Made by a program: the position numbers and the translations under genes. Positions 56,222 through 64,000 of a stretch of DNA of 64,000 nucleotides are shown here, in pieces (positions within the stretch are counted from its first letter, which is position 1; every line of letters begins with the position of its first letter). The stretch covers positions 248,001 through 312,000 of the forward strand of contig CAJNOJ010000049.1 in the NCBI GenBank assembly GCA_905250025.1, read 5' to 3'. This DNA comes from Adineta ricciae (Eukaryota > Rotifera > Eurotatoria > Adinetida > Adinetidae). Under the pieces are notes generated by a model that worked only from the letters and a program-made list of their open reading frames with translations, ran no database searches and was not told where the DNA came from.

Positions 56222-58158
56222 CTAATACAAATGGTATCTGTCACTAAGTGATGTTGAAGGGATATCTTTATCAAGATAATTTAGTAAATAGTCCAATTGT
56301 GTTTGAGAAATAATTATCAAAGGATGTCGAGTAATCTCTAGAAATCGTTCGTCTGAATAAGCGTCATAAAATGTTGGAAGTGGTGTCGGTGGTGGATGTG
56401 AATGAAAATAATCGCGTAGTTTGAACAGAATTGGGGGTGGTGGTGGAGGAGGAGGAGGAGGAGCTGGAGGAGGTACTACGAGTGGTGCTGAACTAGATGT
56501 GGAAGATAATAATGACATTTGATTTGTATTTGGTGCTGCTGAAACAGGTGGTGTTGGAGAACATTCCATAAAATGAAGATCATCTTCAGGTTCAACTGAT
56601 GGTAATGGAAGGGAAACTGGTAATGGAATAGTTACAAGTGGTTTTTTTGATGGTCTACGCCATAGATTTCCCATTTGCTCAGCACTTAAATAATCGTGAT
56701 CAAGTAATATTGTTGTATAGTCTAGTTTTGGTTTATGTTTTTTCACTTGTGGCACAGTTATAATCATATCACTTGATCCGTCATCCCAACCTTTCGGTGG
56801 CGCATGTTTACGTTTCTTAGTTAACAACAACGCTTCTTCTTCTTTTGGTATGGCTGGTAATGGCACATTCGCAGCAATTAATTCTGTGTAGATTAATTTT
56901 GTGTCAGTTAACGTTGTACAAAAACACGAACGTGAGGTACTAGCTTGTCGATTGTTACGCATGAGAAAATCACGTATAAATTCGGGACACATAACAATTG
57001 GACATTGTAATAGTTTGGCATAATGTTTAATGGTTGATAATGGAAGATTGTTTAATAAACTTTTCGATAGATCAACAAGACGTACATGTTCAACTTCATT
57101 GATGAATACTGATGGTACAGCAATATTATTAATCATTGATGATGATATTAGACGATTATGTGTGAGAGATGATCGTTGTCGTGGAAGATCAAGATGAGAT
57201 TCATCAAACGATGTTAAATTTAGATTCGATTCGATTAGGCCAGCTTTTAAATTCGCTAATATATCATTAATGTTTGGTGTAGGACGTGGGTCAAGATCAG
57301 CAACAAATGCATTCAGATCATTATCTGTTGATCCGGGAGATGAATGAGTTGTCATTGGGAGAAGCTTGGAAAGAATCGATAATTTCGCAGCATTGTTCAC
57401 GTCACCTGAATAAGAAAAAAAAAGGCAAATGATACAGTTTGTTCTTTGTTTTAAGCCAATGATTAATTTACTCGGTTTGTTGTAATTTGTTGTTGAAGAT
57501 AAACACGCATCATCTGATTCATCGTTTGCTACTGAAGAAAACTCATTGAATAAATGCTCGTATTCATGTTGAGAATTACATCGTTGATACGACGATGATC
57601 CTCGCGGTGGTGATGACGATTGTGAAAGAGTTGTTGAAAGTAGATCATATTCTTGCATTCCAAATGCATTTACTGCTTGATCAATAACAGCCGATGAATA
57701 TCTTCGATCATACTGATATTGTTCGATATAAAGTTGATCATAACATTGCCAAAAAGCAAGAATATCTCGAAAAGTTAAGTGTTTGGAATGTTGGGAATTG
57801 ATCGAACTAAAACGAACAGAATCATCGATTATTTAAAAACTGAAGATAAAACATACGATCTTGTTTCATCATTAGAACGATTGGGTTTGGGTGGAAGTCT
57901 TGGTACACTATCACATATTTGACTAAGCATACTAAGATTATCCAGTTCGACAAGTAATTCTCCAGCACTATCAGCCCATTCATCAACTGATGATAGAGCA
58001 CCAGCTGATGTTGGACTTTGATTGCCAAGAAGTAATGTTGCTAATGTATCTCGATCACAAAAAGAATTGGGTGATAATTTAATATTATTATTATTAAGAT
58101 TATTTTGATGATGACCATTCCCATTCGAATCGGCATTATCCATTAGCAAAGAGTCCAT
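56222..58158 (-). CDS. Pro-rich protein of unknown function, 606 aa
   Basis: Three exons, 57857-58158, 57472-57806 and 56222-57405, in phase. The ATG at 58158 directly follows TTGTTTTAG, so it is probably the first codon after a trans- or cis-splice site. The N-terminus is Asn-rich, followed by short acidic and LL-rich stretches (ELLVELDNLSMLSQI) and a conserved-looking segment (HLTFRDILAFWQCYDQLYI). The middle holds LLNNLPLSTIKHYAKLLQCP. Nuclear-type basic stretches (KKRKHAPPKGWD, KKHKPKL) come next, then a run of ten or more prolines, a possible profilin or SH3/WW ligand, and a conserved-looking C-terminus (FLEITRHPLIIISQTQLDYL). I do not recognise the family. It could be a transcriptional cofactor (inference from composition only). 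Confidence 0.7.
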
Positions 58159-58275
58159 CTAAAACAAACATGGGACAAGAAGAAAAGGTTAAGCTTGAAT
58201 ACAATTATTTCGGATATTTTTTGCAAACAAAAAATAAAGAATCTGGCGAGATTTTCTGTACAATAAAAATCAATT

Positions 58276-59754
58276 CTAAACTTGGAAGTTTCGAAAAGCA
58301 TTAAAAAAATCTTTGATAGCATCACCGATTGAATACTTTTGACTGGCTTCATGAGTGGTCCATTCTTGATGTCGTTGATTCATTTCTTCTCGATGAATCA
58401 ATGCTAGTTCTTCTTCCGAAGGCGGTAATTCGATCTTTTCAGGTGCGAGAGAAAGAATTTTTTCGATTTCTTGATCTGTATTATAATGTACTTGTTGCCG
58501 CCATAGCATTGGAACAATAAGATTTAGTTTGTTGATGTTATTATTGATATCGACGATGTCAGTACGAAATTTATCGACAGCTTGTGTCCATTGAGATGTA
58601 TTGGATAAGAAGGTTTTTCGAGTTTCATCAGATGAAAGACAGTTTTCGATAGCTATAGTTTTGTAGACACGTTTCAAATTAATTCGAGCGGCTTCTATTG
58701 ATTCTCGAATTTGCTTTTCAATCAAAATCCATTCAGGCATGTAACCTAACAAAAGAAAAGATCGAAGTAATGAAAGTGAAAGATGAACGAATGTCATTTT
58801 ACCATTATCGATAAGAATTTCATTGATTTTGTAAGTTGTAAAATCCATGTAGTGCGGATTACGTTCGTGTAAAGGTTTACCACTCGGTCGAATGTTATTG
58901 AAATCACCGCGAGACATGGATTCTTGTATAAGATCTTCTACTAAACGTTCGATAAAATTCCTACGAAGAGAAATCATTAAAGAAAAAGATTTGAGTTTAC
59001 AATTAATAAATCTACGTTGCTCGAACATCTTTTCTTTTCTTTCGTTCAATCAATTCTTCTCTTGTTTCAATCGATTCTCGATCCCGACGATATTCATAGA
59101 CACGTTCGTGTGCTTTTTCCGCACGCATTTTATAATACGCAGCTTGTCTCTGGCTTGGCGTTCCCATACTGAAATAAAGTGATATCTTACGTATATCAAA
59201 ATAATGCCTAGAGGTCAAACGCACTGGCAACTAACCCGAATCCACCGTATTCAAGATGTGTACGATGTTGAGGAGCTGTATGACGAATGTCAAATTTAAT
59301 ATGAATATCATCTTCTGATGGTTCAACAGGTATTTCACCAGTTTTCAACGATTCCTTTTAAATAGAAAGAAAACATCATATTTTCCCGAAAAGAACATTT
59401 CGATTTACAGTCAATGATTCATAAGCTTGTTGAACTTCGTTAAACTTCGTATGACCAAGTTGACTATCGTGCGTTGGGGAATCTGGATGATACTGTTTGA
59501 CTTTTGCTAGATATGCTTTTCGAATAATGGTCTCATCGCGGCATGATGGATCAACTTCCAATACTCTTTTAGAAATATAAAATTAAATCTCAAAAATAGA
59601 ACAATTAAGACCATATTTACGAATAACATTGACGAAGATAATGATCAGCTGACGCTCGTGACGCATTTGCGACCGATCTTCTCGAAATTCTGAGAAATGA
59701 AAGACATAGACTTTCTTTACTAAACGAACAACGCCATAAGATTGGCACAATCAT
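58276..59754 (-). CDS. DNAJC28: DNAJC28-like mitochondrial J-protein, 396 aa
   Basis: Six in-phase exons: 59621-59754, 59409-59565, 59236-59354, 59016-59168, 58803-58960 and 58276-58745. The N-terminus (LWRCSFSKESLCLSFLRISR) is Arg/Ser-rich without acids, as expected for mitochondrial import. The J-domain follows (YSVLEVDPSCRDETIIRKAY, HPD in QYHPDSP, NEVQQAYESL). After a linker comes the conserved C-terminal domain of DNAJC28 proteins: LIQESMSRGDFNNIRPSGKP, then NPHYMDFTTYKINEIL and GYMPEWILIEKQIRESI. The combination is diagnostic. It is probably an Hsp70 cochaperone in mitochondria. The stop codon lies only 117 nt from the start of the next gene on the same strand. Confidence 0.9.
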
Positions 59755-60200
59755 ATCTGAAACAGAGAAAATAGACAGATTCTGGCGTTTTCTTTTATGA
59801 GATCATAGAAAGTATTTGAATTTTCCCTCTTTTCTTTGATATAACCTGTATGAAAAAAAATACAGTTGAGATTTGAGATAAGCGTCGACGACATAGATAG
59901 AAGATTAACAATTTCAATACTACATAAATTAAAAAAACACGGTTTTGTTGCGTACATACATAGCTTTTATCATTGCTTGCAAAGTAAAAACTGAGTAAGA
60001 ATACAAATGATTGTCACACGGCAATACATAAAAAAAACACAAAAGCAAAATCTACCCAATAAATATGAGGATATCAAGAGAAGTAAAGAATAAAACTCGA
60101 TTCTCTTTGTTCTATAATTGAAGAAATTAAATAAATCTTTCACTAACGTAAGATACAAAAAGAGCAAACAAGAGAAATCTTATTAGCTATCAAGTTCTAT
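59755..60200. other. Interval between EMRE and DNAJC28-like gene
   Basis: About 450 nt, AT-rich. A CTGTTTCAG acceptor sits 2 nt before the DNAJC28-like start codon, again compatible with a trans-splice site. No gene seen. Confidence 0.4.
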
Positions 60201-60648
60201 TTAATCGTCATCGTCATCATCGTCATCGTCACTGTATACAAATAAATCCATCTTTTCCAAACCCAATGCTGCGTATTTGCTTACGCATGAACCGATATAT
60301 AGAAATGGAATGGTGATCAACATCACTTTTACGATACCAAGTGGATATCTTTTAGGCATCTAAATACGAAGACAAACGAAAATGGAGGAAGTATATATTT
60401 GTCGAGAAACAAACTGGTCGAATGGCACCGGATTCTGTATAAACACCCTTGGATATGTATGGTTCAAGACGAATATCCTCTTGCTGCACTCTTTTCCGAC
60501 GATCTTCAATAAATCGAACAAGAAATGATCGTGCAGTTGTTCTCGCTGCTTGTTGACTTGTAGCAGACGCAGCGACATGTCGGCGAACCATAGGAATAGC
60601 TACTGAATTACATAGCTTCCTACTTGCAAAAGTCAAATTTAAATGCAT
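60201..60648 (-). CDS. SMDT1: EMRE, essential regulator of the mitochondrial calcium uniporter, 130 aa
   Basis: Single-pass inner-membrane subunit that links MCU to its MICU gatekeepers in metazoans. Two exons, 60415-60648 and 60201-60359, join in phase 0 through a GTTTGT donor. The N-terminus is a mitochondrial presequence (SRKLCNSVAIPMVRRHVAAS). The conserved EMRE core follows: ESGAIRP, then MPKRYPLGIVKVMLITIPFL, the GxxxS helix motif in IGSCVSKYAA, and the C-terminal acidic tail LFVYS plus nine Asp. Core residues match animal EMRE (SGAI.PKP, IPFLY.G...SK..A). The presequence is longer than in many animals but typical in composition. Confidence 0.93.
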
Positions 60649-61203
60649 AATAGTCGATAAATTCTTCGTAATAAAATAATTGACTGTTCTATATTTGACT
60701 TGTGAAGTCAAATGTTGTTATCCGTAACAGCAAAGCAAGTGATTGTTCATTTGTACTGATTGTACGAATAGAATACCAATAAATAAAAAACATAAAGATG
60801 TCGCTATTATCTAGGGAAGCTACATTTTCCTTACTATAATTCACGTATTTGTCAAGTGTAAAGCGTAACATCGTTTTCTATTCGCAAGTATCGATAAGAA
60901 TTGTTAGTGATGCATTCAGTTTCTGAGCGATTGAACATTTTGCAAAATGCATGCTTAAATACATTCTAATGGTCCCTGATTGTCGTAAAATTTACAAGTA
61001 CCCTAGATGAGAAATCAATGAAGCTAATGTTTATCATATTCGATTTATTCATGTTTACTTTCGTCTTTTGATAATGTGCAGAACTGAAAACACGAAGAAG
61101 AGAAAAGTTGTTAACAACAATCGATTGGATATGTTCGACTCGATCATTTCAGTCTGATTCTGATTCAGTCAAAACGAATACAATTTGTAGATAAACAAAA
61201 ACA
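60649..61203. other. Divergent promoter interval (EMRE / 61204 gene)
   Basis: About 555 nt between two genes transcribed away from each other, so it should contain both promoters. No coding signal seen. Confidence 0.4.
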
Positions 61204-62539
61204 ATGACGTCAGTGTCGTTTGATCTTCCAACACTTCGTAATCATTATACTTATTTCACTATTAATAATAAACATATTCCAGCGATCTATCGGTATGTTG
61301 TTCTACTTGTTTTCCATTGTGATCGATTCATTTCTACGAATAGATTGAAATCTGGCATTTATTACCCGTACGTTGCTTTTGATCTTGTCACTGATCAGTT
61401 GAACGATTTTTGTTCCACATGGACTTCATCCAGCAAGCTGCCCCTACTACCAATGACAATCAACGAAACATTGTTTTATAAAAATTTCTATCCGAAACGA
61501 GATTTCTCATCATCAAAAGTGATTCTATGTTCATTCATCGATCAATTCCTTCAGCTGATCAACTTTTTGAAAGATTCTCAACAATCCGACAAAGAAAATC
61601 AACACCAACAACACGCTCGTTTTTCAATCGACGTGCAACATGGATCGACACGGGAGATCGACATATTGAATTCCGAAGCAACAACAAGGTATGCATACAT
61701 AGTTCGCTTCTTTCTGCTGCAGAATATTCGTCGCATGTTTTAGATACAATCTTCTTCGTTCAACAGCATTTCCTTCATTAAAAAATGTGACACGACGTCT
61801 TTGTTTCGATGATGAAAAGGTAATTCTTTTTTATTGCTCTTGAAGGAATTCAAATTTGACTGTTTTGCAGAGTGATCTGTCGTCGATCGGTGGGTATTTG
61901 CAGTTGGATCAATGTATCTATCCCTATGTCATCTCTTCGAGTGATATCCTTTTGAATGTGAATGATCTTCGAAAACCATTTCAATCAACATTAAATTATT
62001 TGATGCCACATTGTCAACAACAATCATCAGATGTAATCAACAATTACATAAAAATCGTTCAGTATGGTATACGTTGCATAAAAAAGTATAAATATTACTA
62101 TAAAAATGTTGATGATAAGTTTATTTCACTCTACCGTCTGCTTCTATCCCACCAATCGATGTTCTTTGTTCAATTATTCGACGCACAAACTATTTTGTCA
62201 AAGAACTTACATGAATATTATCGAACAGATTTTGTGAACCTATTGACGAAAAACATTTCCAACTGTGGCTACTTGAATACTCAGCCATGTATCAACGGAT
62301 GGACACCACACAATTCAACAATCGATGATCAAACGCGTTCTCGTTTAGCCACATATGATGAAGTACTTCTATTCAATTGGCTGTTGATCTATGATAACAA
62401 GTGTGTACGAGTGCATAATCAATCTGGTGAGTTGGTTCTTGTCAAGCAGCAATTGTCGATAGTCAAGGATAAGATGAAACTCGTTCAAAATGAACATATT
62501 AGGAAGCGTTCGACATTACTGAGTCACAGTCCAATATAA
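61204..62539 (+). CDS. Unknown protein, 392 aa
   Basis: Four exons, 61204-61292, 61344-61688, 61744-61819 and 61871-62539, all in phase. The model is supported because the alternative frames in the middle break at these junctions. No signal peptide or membrane helix is clear. Recognisable stretches are LPTLRNHYTYFTINN, DQLNDFCSTW, LPLLPMTINETLF, LYRLLLSHQSMFFVQLFDAQ and NWLLIYDNKCVRVHNQSGEL. The composition is Tyr/Leu/Ser-rich and looks like a folded cytosolic protein. I do not recognise the family. A truncated, diverged second copy of part of exon 2 occurs at the right edge (63805-64000), so it belongs to a locally duplicated family. Confidence 0.75.
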
Positions 62540-63111
62540 TTACAGCTTTTTTCTTCTCCTATTGTTATTTATGTTAATTTGAATGCGGCGAGATGTGTGA
62601 TAAATATTTATTTATATCAATCAATAAAAGAGAAAATGTACAGAATTCGATAGTCATGTTTGTGCTGATACAGCGTGCAACCGATGGTTCGTTGTTGTCA
62701 CGTACCAGTACCAAGTAAGACAGTACAATCTTGATCTTGACAATGAAAGTGCGTATCCCATATCTTGAAAATCGCCTCAGTTTGGACGGTTAATCTAAAT
62801 TTTTATTGAAATCGACGATTACTTCATCAATAAGAAATGTTTGTTTCGTTGAAAGTATTGTAAATCAGCTCTTTTCGCAAAATCATCTTGAGGATGTGGG
62901 TGGATGTGACAATTTTTTTCTCGATGATACATATCGAAAACTACATCATTCGATAGAGAATTAAATTCTGAGTTCAGCACAACCATTTTTAGACTCAGCG
63001 CACGTTCTTAGGCGAATCTGGACAAGAATTAAAAAATTTTCAAGTATCCAGGTTATCATGGCTGTTAGCGTTTGTGATGAGTCACACAACGCTAGACTAG
63101 AGATTAAGATA
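62540..63111. other. Interval downstream of the 61204 gene
   Basis: About 570 nt, AT-rich, no gene seen. Confidence 0.4.
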
Positions 63112-63185
63112 GTCCTTCTAGTCTAACTGGATTAGGACATCTGCCCGGATAGCAGAAGGTATGGGTTCGAGTCCCACGAAGGTAA
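63112..63185 (+). tRNA. Degenerate tRNA or tRNA-derived element
   Basis: Cloverleaf-like. The D arm is GTCT...GGAC, the anticodon stem TCTGC/GCAGA is perfect with a 7-nt loop CCGGATA, and the T arm carries a perfect B box GGTTCGAGTCC. The A box TAGTCTAACTGG is good, and a T-run follows at 63188. However, the two outermost acceptor pairs and one T-stem pair do not form, position 33 is C instead of U, and position 37 is T. A normal anticodon therefore cannot be assigned. It is more likely a tRNA pseudogene or the head of a SINE than a working tRNA. Confidence 0.55.
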
Positions 63186-63199
63186 CTTTTTCTTGATTC

Positions 63200-63460
63200 T
63201 TCTCTCTTTCGCTGATGTCCCTATAGTTTGAGCTAACAATGGCTTGGTCGGTTCCGACAGGTTAAGTTCGTTTTCCAACGATATCCTTGCCGGCGGATTC
63301 CAGCCGGAAACGGTCAGAAACTGATCGGATATTTCCGGATCAATTCTGGCGGCAAGGATTTTGCTGGATCCTACTGGAATCGACAAAAGCTGAACCGGAA
63401 CCGACTCAGATTTCAACGGATCCGATCGCCAGAATAATCGACCTGGGCGCATCCTCATTT
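63200..63460. repeat. GC-richer block with repeated GGA/TCC words, possible mobile-element body
   Basis: Clearly less AT-rich than its surroundings and full of CCGGA/TCCGG/GGATCC-like words. An imperfect inverted pair is seen: ATCCTTGCCGGCGGATTCC near 63280-63300 and GGCGGCAAGGATTTTGCTGG near 63348-63367. It directly follows the tRNA-like element, which suggests a tRNA-derived SINE or similar repeat, but there is no second copy in the window to prove it. Confidence 0.4.
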
Positions 63461-63466
63461 TAGCAA

Positions 63467-63682
63467 ATGGGTTTAATCCAAAAGCTGGTAGCTCCGTTAT
63501 TAAACGAGCTTGAACAATTGCGAGAATCGCGCAGCGAAATTGATGAACTGAAGCGAAAACTCGAAGATATTGATCGAATCAAGCAGGAACTCGACGATTA
63601 TAAGTCGATGTTCGCTTTTCAACGAAAAATTGCTATACTCGTTTTTCCGTTAGCAATATGCGTATGGTGGTTCAAGATATAA
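63467..63682 (+). CDS. Possible tail-anchored coiled-coil protein, 71 aa
   Basis: ATG 63467. Residues ~10-47 form a strongly charged heptad-like coiled coil (LNELEQLRESRSEIDELKRK and onward). A single C-terminal membrane helix (KIAILVFPLAICVWWFKI) runs to the stop, the layout of a tail-anchored protein. No family recognised. It lies just after the GC-rich block, so it could be a fragment moved by a mobile element. The composition looks like real protein, not chance. Confidence 0.5.
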   Translation: MGLIQKLVAPLLNELEQLRESRSEIDELKRKLEDIDRIKQELDDYKSMFAFQRKIAILVFPLAICVWWFKI

Positions 63683-63804
63683 ACATGATACAAACACATT
63701 TGGATTTTTCCTCAATAATAAATAAAACTCCATGCATTTGTCACTTGCTCTATTCAAAGGTTTTTCGATTGGATCTGTGATCTCCTTATGTTTCTCTACA
63801 CTTG

Positions 63805-64000
63805 ATTCAGATCCGGAATCTACTACAATACACTAATTGACTTTGCCATTGATCAGTTGAACAGTTTTTGTTCCACATACAGTTCACCAAACGAACTGCC
63901 TCTGCTACCAATAACAATCAACGAAACAATGATCCACAGAATGTTTTATCTAAAACGAGATTGTTTATTTATGGACTTTATGCAAGATTTTCAACAATCC
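63805..64000 (+). pseudogene. Truncated diverged copy of the 61204 gene (partial at right edge)
   Basis: Aligns with exon 2 of the 61204 gene. Shared stretches include TGATCAGTTGAACA/GATTTTTGTTCCACAT, CCAATAACAATCAACGAAAC and AAAACGAGATT, ending GATTTTCAACAATCC. Upstream of the shared part an in-frame TAA and lost similarity mark a break, and a segment corresponding to about 61510-61560 is missing. The remainder continues beyond the window. Confidence 0.7.

Noticed and set aside
63132..63458. 108-codon minus-strand frame across the tRNA-like and GC-rich block
   Set aside because: Overlaps the tRNA-like element, and the block looks like a repeat. The translation has no recognisable domain.

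Overview
The window looks like nuclear DNA from a bdelloid rotifer (Rotaria/Adineta type). This is inferred from the whole picture, not from one marker. The DNA is AT-rich. Genes are dense and on both strands, and most are cut by many short (about 40-70 nt) GT-AG introns. The gene content is animal (muscle myosin, PDE11, MARCH8, DNAJC12, EMRE, a DNAJC28-type protein). Families known to be expanded in bdelloids are also present: an RNAi-type RNA-dependent RNA polymerase, NHL-repeat membrane proteins, very large intron-poor chimeric GPCRs, a LURP-one-like protein and a trehalase. One ambiguous base (N) lies at 4527. I rebuilt exon models by hand from open frames, splice-site phase and family motifs. 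Protein lengths below come from those models, and family assignments come from motifs I recognise, not from a search.

Layout. 1-4282 (-): 5' part of a muscle myosin heavy chain whose rod runs off the left edge. 5844-6269 (-): a small unknown helical protein. 6606-8789 (-): a somatomedin-B/secretin-like GPCR. 10726-15387 (-): a 1553-aa LDLa/EGF/7TM receptor. 15823-17187 (+): a type II membrane NHL-repeat protein. 17555-22567 (-): a six-exon RdRP. 22967-26121 (-): DNAJC12, whose third intron contains, on the opposite strand, a PCGF-like (RAWUL) gene, copy A. 26669-27889 (-): a MARCH8-type ubiquitin ligase. 28922-30121 (-): PCGF-like copy B. 31596-33125 (-): trehalase. 34041-34678 (+): an unknown RG-rich-tailed protein. 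35065-35154 (-): intron-containing tRNA-Ile(TAT). 35846-41356 (-): PDE11-like phosphodiesterase, with a small Cys-tailed gene nested in its first intron (40178-40573, +). 42907-43931 (-): an RRM protein. 44367-45418 (-): a UBA-Josephin deubiquitinase. 45782-48481 (-): a mucin-stalk membrane protein. 51599-52654 (+): PCGF-like copy C. 53208-54451 (-): a second RRM protein. 54974-55557 (-): a LURP-one-like protein. 56222-58158 (-) and 58276-59754 (-): a Pro-rich unknown immediately downstream of a DNAJC28-like gene. 60201-60648 (-): EMRE. 61204-62539 (+): an unknown gene, with a broken second copy at the right edge. 63112-63185 (+): a degenerate tRNA-like element.

The most interesting system is the trio of PCGF-like genes (A, B, C). 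Each encodes about 270-320 residues with a RAWUL-like fold signature and a C-terminal PLDLS/PLDLT motif (the CtBP-binding type). None has a visible RING finger. All three share a conserved 5' non-coding block. A and B are in opposite orientation about 3.5 kb apart and are nearly identical across introns as well as exons, but not in their first exons, which suggests recent gene conversion. Apart from that family, the genes are a mixed chromosomal set with no single shared pathway. Host-gene/nested-gene arrangements occur twice.
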